NCBI GenBank assembly: GCA_902766815.1
Contig: CACXEZ010000076.1
Location: 1-6,247 of the forward strand
Length of the DNA: 6,247 bases
Direction of reading: 5' to 3'
Origin: an uncultured Erysipelotrichaceae bacterium
Lineage (GTDB): Bacteria; Bacillota_I; Bacilli_A; RF39; UBA660
Numbering within the stretch: the first letter of the stretch is position 1; each line of letters opens with the position of its first letter. A program made the position numbers and the translations under genes. Under the pieces are notes generated by a model, which worked only from the letters and a program-made list of their open reading frames with translations, did not search any database and was not told the DNA's origin. Positions 1 through 5,833 of this stretch are shown here, one piece after another.

Positions 1-28
1 CTTTTTTTAACCATTTGTAGCACCTTTT
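1..28 (-). other. Possible start of a divergent leftward gene, cut by window edge
   Basis: On the minus strand an ATG at 14-12 is preceded by an AAAAGGTG Shine-Dalgarno-like stretch (28-21) six bases upstream. It would begin Met-Val-Lys-Lys before the window ends. A weak leftward promoter can be drawn: TTGTGC at 65-60 and TATATA at 43-38, 16 bp apart. Only four codons are visible, so product and reality are unknown. The alternative is that this is the tail of a rightward gene: the plus frame starting at base 1 stays open until a TAA at 28-30. If the leftward reading is right, the gene shares its regulatory region with the ABC operon, an arrangement often seen for a local regulator, but nothing here shows that. 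Confidence 0.25.
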
Positions 29-55
29 AATCCTTTATATATATAATAACACAAA

Positions 56-79
56 AAACGCACAATTTCTCATGCGTTT
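56..79. repeat. Perfect inverted repeat, terminator-like on the minus strand
   Basis: The arms AAACGCA (56-62) and TGCGTTT (73-79) are perfectly complementary around a 10-base spacer. Read leftward, the hairpin is followed by a run of six T (58-53), so it resembles a weak intrinsic terminator or leader attenuator in that direction. Read rightward it is followed only by TTT then ATCC, a poor terminator. It also covers the -35-like TTGTGC (65-60) of the possible leftward promoter, so an operator role is equally possible. The function is undecided; the symmetry itself is certain. Confidence 0.5.
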
Positions 80-90
80 ATCCTGTGATT

Positions 91-117
91 TTAGCAATTT
101 TTGTTGACAGTTGCTAA
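91..117. promoter_or_regulatory. Candidate operator: 7-bp dyad straddling the -35 box
   Basis: TTAGCAA (91-97) and TTGCTAA (111-117) form a perfect dyad with a 13-base spacer, the arms being about two helical turns apart centre to centre. The -35 hexamer TTGACA (104-109) lies inside the spacer, and the right arm sits in the -35/-10 spacer. A dimeric repressor bound here would block RNA polymerase. MarR- and TetR-type regulators commonly control multidrug ABC exporters from such sites. No regulator gene is visible in the window, so the cognate protein is unknown. Confidence 0.45.
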
Positions 118-131
118 TAATATGTTATAAT
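104..131 (+). promoter_or_regulatory. Strong sigma-A-type promoter of the zinc-ribbon/ABC operon
   Basis: There is a perfect -35 TTGACA (104-109), a 16-bp spacer and a perfect -10 TATAAT (126-131). The -10 is preceded by TGT (123-125), giving an extended -10 element. Transcription would start near 138, leaving a leader of about 30 bases before the ATG at 167. Such a near-consensus promoter would be strong unless repressed, which fits the dyad overlapping the -35. Confidence 0.88.
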
Positions 132-166
132 GAATAACTGTAATGTGAAAGTGAAAGGATGAATCT

Positions 167-613
167 ATGAAGTATGTTAATAAATTTTATAAGTTTATGA
201 GATTTCGTTATGGAATAGATGAGTTGTATCGGTTTTTATTGTGTTTATATATAGTTATTGCTATTGTTCATTTATTTATTTCTTCTAGAATACTTAGTGC
301 TGTGGAGCTTGTTATTTTTATGGTTATGCTTTATAGGGTGTTTTCTAAAAATATTTCAAAAAGAAAAAAGGAAAACGAGAAGTATTTAAAGTTAAAGAAG
401 AAAATTATGAGGCCAATCCAGAGAGTAAAAAGAGATTATCAGGATAGGGAATATTGTATTTATCATAAGTGTCGATATTGTAAGGTTACTTTAAAGTTGC
501 CTATTCCTTCAAAAAGAGGAATCAAACATGTTACGTGTCCTAATTGTAAGAAGAGAATAACTATGTTAGTTTTAAGAAAACAAAAAATTGAAGTGATTAA
601 GAAGAAGGGATGA
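167..613 (+). CDS. Small two-helix membrane protein with C-terminal zinc ribbon (conserved hypothetical type)
   Basis: This 148-residue basic protein has no assigned function. Residues 21-39 and 42-59 are hydrophobic and should form a membrane hairpin. A Lys/Arg-rich, helical linker follows (about 60-90). Next comes a four-Cys zinc ribbon: C102-x2-C105, 18 residues, C124-x2-C127, with extra C97 and H100 nearby. Short membrane-anchored proteins of this layout, with the 'RYG-D-L' N-terminus and a CxxC...CPxC tail, are familiar as uncharacterised Firmicutes proteins; that family link is from memory. The positive-inside rule suggests the ribbon is cytoplasmic. The start is supported by AAAGGA (154-159) seven bases upstream and by the promoter just ahead. 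It is first in the operon, 7 bp before the ABC genes, so a role in assembling or regulating the exporter is possible but unproven. Zinc binding may be only structural. Confidence 0.85.
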   Translation: MKYVNKFYKFMRFRYGIDELYRFLLCLYIVIAIVHLFISSRILSAVELVIFMVMLYRVFSKNISKRKKENEKYLKLKKKIMRPIQRVKRDYQDREYCIYHKCRYCKVTLKLPIPSKRGIKHVTCPNCKKRITMLVLRKQKIEVIKKKG

Positions 614-620
614 GTTTCAG

Positions 621-2384
621 ATGAGAAAATTGTTTAAAAACTTTAATAAGAAAGATTTAATGATCGTAGTTTTGTGTATTGTCATTATGTTCTTTCAGGT
701 ATGGATTGAATTGAAATTGCCTGATTATATGAGTGCTATTACAAGACTGATTCAAACTGATGGTAGCGAGATGCAGGAAATCTTGAAGCAGGGTGGTTAT
801 ATGTTGGCTTGTGCTTTGGGTAGTATGGTATCAGCTATTATTGTTGGGTATTTATCAAGTACTTTGTCTGCTAGTTTTTCTTTAAGATTAAGAGAAAAAA
901 TATTTAAGAAAGTGCAGAGATTAGGAATTCAAGAAATTAAGGGATTTTCTACTAGTAGTTTGATTACTAGAACTACTAATGATGTTACACAAATTGAGAT
1001 GTTGATTTCAATGGGGCTTCAGGCTTTGATTAAGGCACCTATTATGGCGGTATGGGCTATTAGTAAGATTATTAATAAGAGTATAGAATTGTCAGCTTTA
1101 GTGGGAGTTGGGGTTGTTATTTTACTTATTACGGTATTATCTATTATGGCTGTTGTATCTTCTCGTTTTACTAAAGTTCAGAAGTTGACAGATAAGATTA
1201 ATAATGCTACTCGTGAAAATTTAATGGGTATTAGAGTTGTGAGAGCTTTTAATGCCGAAGAGTTTCAAAAAAATAGATTTGAAGAAGTTAATGGTGATTT
1301 GACAAGTACGAATTTAACTATTCAAAAAATGTTTGCTTTGATGATGCCGGTTATGAATTTAGTGATGCATTTCTTAACTTTAGGTATTTATTTTATTGGT
1401 TCTTATTTAATTCTTCATGTTGGTATGGTAGAAAAGATCAATTTATTTAGTAATATGGTTGTATTTACTAGTTATGGTCTACAAGTGATTATGTCTTTCT
1501 TGATGTTAACTGTTATCTTTATGATTTTACCTCGTGCACGTGTATCAGCTAATCGTATTAATGAGGTAATAGAGTCTGATATTTCTATTCAAGATGGTAG
1601 TATTGATATTAAAAAGAAAAAAGTTAAAGGAACGGTAGAATTTAGAAATGTTTCTTTTAAGTATCCTGATGCTGATGAGTATTTACTTAAGAATATTAGT
1701 TTTGAGGCTAAGATGGGAGAAACTGTTGCTTTTATTGGTTCTACTGGTAGTGGTAAGAGTACTTTGATTAATTTAATTCCTAGGTTTTATGATGTTACTG
1801 ATGGAGAAATTTTGGTTGATGGTATTAATGTTAAGGAATATAAGTTAGAAACTTTACATAATATTGTTGGTTATGTTTCACAGAAAGCTTTTATGTTTAC
1901 CGGAACTGTGAGAGAAAATATTCAGTTTGGGAATCATGGCAAAAAGAAGTGTACTGATGAGGAAATTAGGAAAGCTATTGATGTGGCACAAGCAACAGAA
2001 TTTGTTAGTAGTATGGATGGAGAGTTGGATGCTCATATTGCTCGTGGTGGTACTAATGTTAGTGGTGGTCAAAAACAAAGACTTTCTATTGCTCGTGCAG
2101 TAGCAAGAAATCCAGAGATTTATATTTTTGATGATACTTTTTCGGCTCTTGATTATCAGACAGATGCAAAATTAAGAAAAGAGTTGAAGAAATATACAAA
2201 AGATGCTACAGTGATGATTGTAGCACAGAGAATTGGGACTATTCTTAATGCAGATAAGATTATTGTATTGGATAATGGTGAGTGCGTGGGAATGGGTACT
2301 CATAAAGAATTGTTAAAAACTTGTGATGTATATAAAGAAATTGCTTTATCACAATTTAGGGAGGAGGAGTTAGAAGATGCCTAG
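621..2384 (+). CDS. ABC exporter half-transporter, degenerate-site subunit (BmrC/TM287/LmrC-like)
   Basis: This 587-residue inner-membrane exporter subunit has one type I ABC exporter transmembrane domain (about 1-310) fused to one nucleotide-binding domain (about 333-580). Six membrane helices can be drawn near 13-30, 58-80, 133-152, 156-180, 240-265 and 276-302. The NBD shows Walker A GSTGSGKST (373-381, K379), Q-loop Q421, signature VSGGQ (480-484) and Walker B ending in D504. The residue after it is Asp (D505), where canonical ATPases have the catalytic Glu. The switch position is Gln (Q536, in AQRIGT) instead of His. Both changes mark the degenerate subunit of heterodimeric exporters, while its intact signature should complete the partner's consensus ATP site. 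The substrate cannot be read from sequence; drugs, lipids or peptides are all possible. The start follows AAGGGA (605-610) by 10 bases. The 3' end overlaps the next gene by 8 bp, implying translational coupling. Confidence 0.95.
   Translation: MRKLFKNFNKKDLMIVVLCIVIMFFQVWIELKLPDYMSAITRLIQTDGSEMQEILKQGGYMLACALGSMVSAIIVGYLSSTLSASFSLRLREKIFKKVQRLGIQEIKGFSTSSLITRTTNDVTQIEMLISMGLQALIKAPIMAVWAISKIINKSIELSALVGVGVVILLITVLSIMAVVSSRFTKVQKLTDKINNATRENLMGIRVVRAFNAEEFQKNRFEEVNGDLTSTNLTIQKMFALMMPVMNLVMHFLTLGIYFIGSYLILHVGMVEKINLFSNMVVFTSYGLQVIMSFLMLTVIFMILPRARVSANRINEVIESDISIQDGSIDIKKKKVKGTVEFRNVSFKYPDADEYLLKNISFEAKMGETVAFIGSTGSGKSTLINLIPRFYDVTDGEILVDGINVKEYKLETLHNIVGYVSQKAFMFTGTVRENIQFGNHGKKKCTDEEIRKAIDVAQATEFVSSMDGELDAHIARGGTNVSGGQKQRLSIARAVARNPEIYIFDDTFSALDYQTDAKLRKELKKYTKDATVMIVAQRIGTILNADKIIVLDNGECVGMGTHKELLKTCDVYKEIALSQFREEELEDA
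2358..2367 (+). promoter_or_regulatory. Strong internal Shine-Dalgarno for the second ABC subunit
   Basis: AGGGAGGAGG lies inside the last codons of the first ABC gene, nine bases before the ATG at 2377. It fixes that ATG as the start despite the 8-bp overlap with the upstream stop (TAG 2382-2384). It also explains how the two subunits could be made in comparable amounts. Confidence 0.85.
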
Positions 2385-4335
2385 ACCTATGGGACCTCAT
2401 GGTAAAATGGAAAAATCTAAAGATTTTAAAGGATCAATGAAGAAGATTATTAAAAGTTTATCTCCATGGCATGTTATTCTTGTTATTTCTTTGGTACTTG
2501 CTATGATATCGGCTATTCTTTCTTTGATTGCTCCTAATCGTTTATCTGTTTTAACTGATTATATTACAGAGGGAATTACTCCTAGAGTATCCGAAGAGAA
2601 AATACAAGAGATTATGCAAAATGACAAAATATCTATGGAAGATAAGCAGAAAATGGTCGAAATTATGGGGAATGTTTCTAAGGAATCTAGTAATGAAGAA
2701 TTATTAGAGGCTATGGATCAGTTACCAAAGAGTATTTATCAGGAGATTGAGCCGGTTATGGATATGGATGCTATTAAAAAGATTTCTATATTTTTAGCGT
2801 GTTTATATCTTATTAGTTCTTTATTTGGTTATATTCAACAATTTATTATGGCGAGTGTATCTAATTATTATTCTAAAAAGATGAGAACGGATATTACTGA
2901 TAAGATTCATAGATTACCACTTAAGTATTTTGATAGTCATGAAACTGGTGATATTTTATCTAGAATAACCAATGATATTGATACAATGGCACAAAATATG
3001 AATCAAAGTTTATCATCTTTGGTTTCTAGTGTTACTTTATTTGTTGGTTCGGTTATTATGATGTTTGTTACTAATTGGATTATGGCTATTACAGGAATTG
3101 TGGCTAGTATTTTGGGATTTTCTTTTATGTTTGTTATTTTGGGAAAATCTCAGAAATATTTTGTACAAAGGCAAGAAAAGTTAGGTACTTTGAATGGATA
3201 TATAGAAGAGATTTATAGTGGACATAATATTGTGGTTTCTTATAATGGGATAGAAGAAACTAATCAGGAGTTTGATCGATTGAATCATCAGTTATATACT
3301 TGTAGTAGAAAGAGTCAATTTTTGTCTGGAATTATGCAACCAATGATGGGATTTGTTGGTAATTTGGGTTACGTTGCTGTGTGTGTTGTGGGCGCAATTC
3401 TTACTATGAATGGTACGATTTCATTTGGAGTTATTGTAGCCTTTATGATATATGTTAGAATGTTTACTAATCCACTTTCTCAAATTGCGCAAAGCTTTAC
3501 TAATTTGCAATCTACTGCTGCTGCAGGAGAGAGAGTTTTTGAATTCTTAGAAGAAAAGGAAATGACTTCAGAGGATGATATTACAATGCATTTAGATAAA
3601 TCTAAAGTAAAGGGTGAAATAGAATTTAAGAATGTAAAGTTTGGCTATGATCCGGGAAGAAATATTATTAAGAATTTTAGTGTTAAGGCAAAACCTGGGC
3701 AAAAGATTGCTATTGTAGGACCTACAGGAGCTGGTAAGACAACGATGGTTAATTTACTTATGAAATTTTATGAAATTAATTCTGGAGATATTTTTATTGA
3801 TGGAGTTAGTACTAAGAATTTAACTAGAGAGAATATTCATGATTTGTTTATTATGGTTTTACAAGACACTTGGTTATTTGATGGTACGATTGGAGAAAAT
3901 ATTAGGTTTAATAAGAAGAATGTTAGTGATAAAGAGATTTGGGAAGCTTGTAGAACAGTAGGTATTGCTCATTTTATTAAGACTTTACCTGGAGGATTGG
4001 ATGCTAAGATTGGTGATAATGACACAATTAGTCAAGGACAAAAGCAATTAATTACAATTGCTCGTGGTATGATAGAAGACGCTCCTTTCTTGATTTTGGA
4101 TGAAGCTACTTCTAATGTAGATACTAGAACAGAAGAGTTAGTGCAAAAAGCTATGGATAAATTGACAGAAGGAAGAACTAGCTTTATTATTGCGCATAGA
4201 TTATCTACGATTAAAAATGCTGATTTAATATTAGTTATGAAAGATGGTAATATTATTGAAACGGGTAATCATGATGATTTAATGAAGCAAGATGGTTTTT
4301 ATGCGCAACTTTATAATTCTCAATTTGAATTATAA
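2377..4335 (+). CDS. ABC exporter half-transporter, catalytic subunit (BmrD/TM288/LmrD-like)
   Basis: This 652-residue partner of the preceding subunit has a type I exporter transmembrane domain (about 30-385) followed by an NBD (about 412-650). The NBD has Walker A GPTGAGKTT (448-456, K454), Q-loop Q496, Walker B D575 with catalytic Glu E576, D-loop SNVD (579-582) and switch His H607. The signature is ISQGQ (551-555) where LSGGQ is usual, a substitution typical of this subunit class, placing the weak signature at the degenerate site. Between TM1 (about 32-53) and TM2 (about 133-157) lies a hydrophilic stretch of about 70 residues (62-132), rich in Glu, Lys and Met. It should face outside and is much longer than the usual short loop; an extracytosolic domain has been described in BmrD, as I recall. 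The N-terminus is Pro/Gly/His-rich. Translation is coupled to the upstream gene. Substrate unknown. Confidence 0.95.
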   Translation: MPRPMGPHGKMEKSKDFKGSMKKIIKSLSPWHVILVISLVLAMISAILSLIAPNRLSVLTDYITEGITPRVSEEKIQEIMQNDKISMEDKQKMVEIMGNVSKESSNEELLEAMDQLPKSIYQEIEPVMDMDAIKKISIFLACLYLISSLFGYIQQFIMASVSNYYSKKMRTDITDKIHRLPLKYFDSHETGDILSRITNDIDTMAQNMNQSLSSLVSSVTLFVGSVIMMFVTNWIMAITGIVASILGFSFMFVILGKSQKYFVQRQEKLGTLNGYIEEIYSGHNIVVSYNGIEETNQEFDRLNHQLYTCSRKSQFLSGIMQPMMGFVGNLGYVAVCVVGAILTMNGTISFGVIVAFMIYVRMFTNPLSQIAQSFTNLQSTAAAGERVFEFLEEKEMTSEDDITMHLDKSKVKGEIEFKNVKFGYDPGRNIIKNFSVKAKPGQKIAIVGPTGAGKTTMVNLLMKFYEINSGDIFIDGVSTKNLTRENIHDLFIMVLQDTWLFDGTIGENIRFNKKNVSDKEIWEACRTVGIAHFIKTLPGGLDAKIGDNDTISQGQKQLITIARGMIEDAPFLILDEATSNVDTRTEELVQKAMDKLTEGRTSFIIAHRLSTIKNADLILVMKDGNIIETGNHDDLMKQDGFYAQLYNSQFEL

Positions 4336-4344
4336 CAAGGGATA

Positions 4345-4380
4345 GATTATTAACAATGATGTTAATGATCTTTTTCTTTT
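4345..4380 (+). terminator. Rho-independent terminator closing the ABC operon
   Basis: The ten-base arms GATTATTAAC (4345-4354) and GTTAATGATC (4361-4370) pair fully with one G-U wobble around a 6-base loop. A T tract follows (TTTTTCTTTT, 4371-4380). The stem is AT-rich, as expected in this genome. It begins 10 bases after the stop of the second ABC gene and separates the operon from the LRR gene. Confidence 0.9.
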
Positions 4381-4387
4381 CGTTTTA

Positions 4388-4416
4388 TTGACAAATAGTT
4401 AATTTCATATTAAGAT
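4388..4416 (+). promoter_or_regulatory. Probable promoter of the LRR-protein gene
   Basis: TTGACA (4388-4393, perfect -35) lies 17 bp from TAAGAT (4411-4416), a 4/6 match to the -10 consensus. A small AT dyad, TTAAT (4399-4403) and ATTAA (4409-4413), lies across the spacer and -10 and could be an operator, but such AT symmetry is cheap here. The promoter directly follows the terminator, so the LRR gene is a separate transcription unit. Its leader would be about 35 bases long. Confidence 0.65.
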
Positions 4417-4459
4417 AGTAGGCATTATTTAGATAAGTTTTATTTAAGGGTGTGGTAAT

Positions 4460-5833
4460 ATGAATTTTTCTAGTTATGGTCATCTAAATATAGACTCATT
4501 TTATTATACGATAGAATCAGGTGCGTTGGTATGGGTAGATAAAAATGTAACGGAGGTTCAAAATCGTTGTGAATATGATTTTTCTAGTGATGCTAAAGAA
4601 TTTATATTTGAAGTAGACAAAATATTTCTTCCCAATATAAATGCTATAAAATATAGGGTTTTTGAGAATTGTAAATTTTTAAAAGAAGTATGTCTTCCTG
4701 ATGTTTATGAAATTGGATATAAGGTATTCAGTAATTGTGAACTCTTGGAAAAAGTGATTCTTCCTGAAACTTTGACATATGTAAGCAACAATGCTTTTGA
4801 AAATTGTGGTTCTTTGAAGAATATTATTTTTGGTAAAAAATTAACAGATATTTTTGGAGAAGCTTTTTTAAATTGTAAGTCTTTAGAAGAAATTGATTTT
4901 CCTAGCAGTTTAGAAACTATTTATAAAGATGCTTTTTATGGATACAATTCTTTAAAGAAAATGATATTTCATTATGAATGTTATCAAAAGCTTTTAGAGT
5001 TTTTAACCAAAAATAAATATAAGTTACGTGATATTGATTCAATGATATTTCGTAATACTCTTCCTAATTTTGATTTTTTTCCTGTTATTGGTGGTATTGA
5101 TATGCATTTTAAGCAAGTTAGGAGCCAAGGGACTCATGGACTATTTTTTGTGGGTCCTAAATTAACCTTTTTTCAAAGACAAAGATTAAAAAGAAAAATA
5201 GGGAGTTTGTATGATTGTTTGGTGTTTGTTAATGATGAAAAGGAATTTGTAGTAGATAAGGTAGAAGAGATGCAAGAGGAAGATAATCAAAATTTGGAAA
5301 AGGTAAGTTATGATGATGATATACAGAAAGTATTAGATGAAATTTATCAGTTATGTGATATGCTACCTGATAGTAGTAAGAGAATTATATTAGATGAAGT
5401 AGATCAATTATTAGATGATTATTCTAAAGATATTAATGAGTTAAATCCTCAATATGGTAGAGAATGGTCTATGACATTTACTAAAAATATTAGTCTTTTA
5501 AAACCTACTTTATTGTCTAAGTTAGAAATCATTGTTCTTAATTTATCTAGCGAGAAGAAATTGATTGAGCTATTATCTACTTTAAGTGGACATAAGAAAT
5601 TATTAGATAGTAATATAGATAGATTACCTAAAGATAATGTTAGTATTGAAAATAAGATAAAGACTATTTTATATTTATCTAAGAATTTGAATGATGAAAG
5701 AAAAGAAGATGTTACAAGAAAATTAAATGAATATATTGATATGACAATTTATGAGTTATCTTTAAGATTAGAGAAATTTGCTAATTCTCGTGGTAATTTG
5801 ACTATGGAAACTAAAATGGATCCTGAGTTTTAA
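4460..5833 (+). CDS. BspA-type leucine-rich-repeat protein with acidic helical C-terminal repeats; probably truncated by an in-frame stop
   Basis: The 457 residues before the stop fall into three parts. Residues about 46-171 hold five BspA-type (LRR_5) repeats with the marks VFENC, VFSNC, AFENC, AFLNC and AFYGY, spaced 22-23 residues apart. Residues about 172-280 are an unrecognised region with an aromatic/basic patch (FFQRQRLKRK, near 237-246). Residues about 285-457 are acidic, helical and repetitive (see repeat entries). There is no signal peptide, membrane helix or wall anchor, which is unusual because BspA-type LRRs are often on secreted surface proteins. A TAA lies in frame at 4445-4447, so the start cannot be extended upstream. 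ATG 4460 follows AAGGGTG (4446-4452). The LRRs suggest protein binding; the partner is unknown. The frame stays open for 138 codons after the TAA (5831-5833), with matching composition and repeat pattern and no terminator between. The intact protein was probably at least 596 residues. Confidence 0.8.
   Translation: MNFSSYGHLNIDSFYYTIESGALVWVDKNVTEVQNRCEYDFSSDAKEFIFEVDKIFLPNINAIKYRVFENCKFLKEVCLPDVYEIGYKVFSNCELLEKVILPETLTYVSNNAFENCGSLKNIIFGKKLTDIFGEAFLNCKSLEEIDFPSSLETIYKDAFYGYNSLKKMIFHYECYQKLLEFLTKNKYKLRDIDSMIFRNTLPNFDFFPVIGGIDMHFKQVRSQGTHGLFFVGPKLTFFQRQRLKRKIGSLYDCLVFVNDEKEFVVDKVEEMQEEDNQNLEKVSYDDDIQKVLDEIYQLCDMLPDSSKRIILDEVDQLLDDYSKDINELNPQYGREWSMTFTKNISLLKPTLLSKLEIIVLNLSSEKKLIELLSTLSGHKKLLDSNIDRLPKDNVSIENKIKTILYLSKNLNDERKEDVTRKLNEYIDMTIYELSLRLEKFANSRGNLTMETKMDPEF
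4595..4972 (+). repeat. Five BspA-type leucine-rich repeats (protein level)
   Basis: Five units carry an Ala/Val-Phe-x-Asn-Cys-x-x-Leu core followed by x-Ile-x-(L/F)-P and a short strand. The Phe residues are at 68, 90, 113, 136 and 159. The last unit is divergent (AFYGY in place of AFxNC) and probably caps the array. The repeats are clear in protein but divergent in DNA, so this is an old array and not a recent tandem duplication. Confidence 0.85.
5321..5443 (+). repeat. Helical repeat, copy 1 (start of a unit of about 108 residues)
   Basis: Residues 288-328 have Ile/Leu/Val at helical spacing (I288, L292, I295, L298, L302), then PDSSKR, then a second helix ending in LLDD. Copies 2 and 3 align without gaps over the first 19 or more residues. 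The unit continues to a second shared mark, ELLSTL, at residues 370-375. I do not recognise the fold; it looks like paired helices. Confidence 0.5.
5645..5758 (+). repeat. Helical repeat, copy 2
   Basis: Residues 396-433 repeat copy 1 after 108 residues: I396, I400, I403 and L406, L410, then NDERKED and a helix containing LNEYID. Its second mark, LLLDTL, lies beyond the stop codon at residues 482-487 of the continued frame. The stop therefore falls inside this repeat unit. Confidence 0.5.

Noticed and set aside
35..49. TATATATATAATAA tract as a short tandem repeat
   Set aside because: It is a few AT dinucleotides in AT-rich intergenic DNA, better explained as a -10-like stretch or chance.
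1878..2078. A 66-codon open frame on the minus strand inside the first ABC gene
   Set aside because: It lies antisense to the Q-loop to signature region of a clear NBD, has low-complexity Ser/Thr-rich content and no ribosome binding site. It is a shadow of the coding strand.
4371..4380. Possible start of a separate regulatory RNA after the ABC operon
   Set aside because: The hairpin and T tract are fully explained as the operon terminator, and the rest of 4336-4459 is taken up by the LRR promoter and leader.
5831..5833. Reassigned TAA codon (alternative genetic code)
   Set aside because: TAA ends the second ABC gene just before a good terminator (4333-4335), and TGA and TAG end the other two genes, so all three act as stops here.
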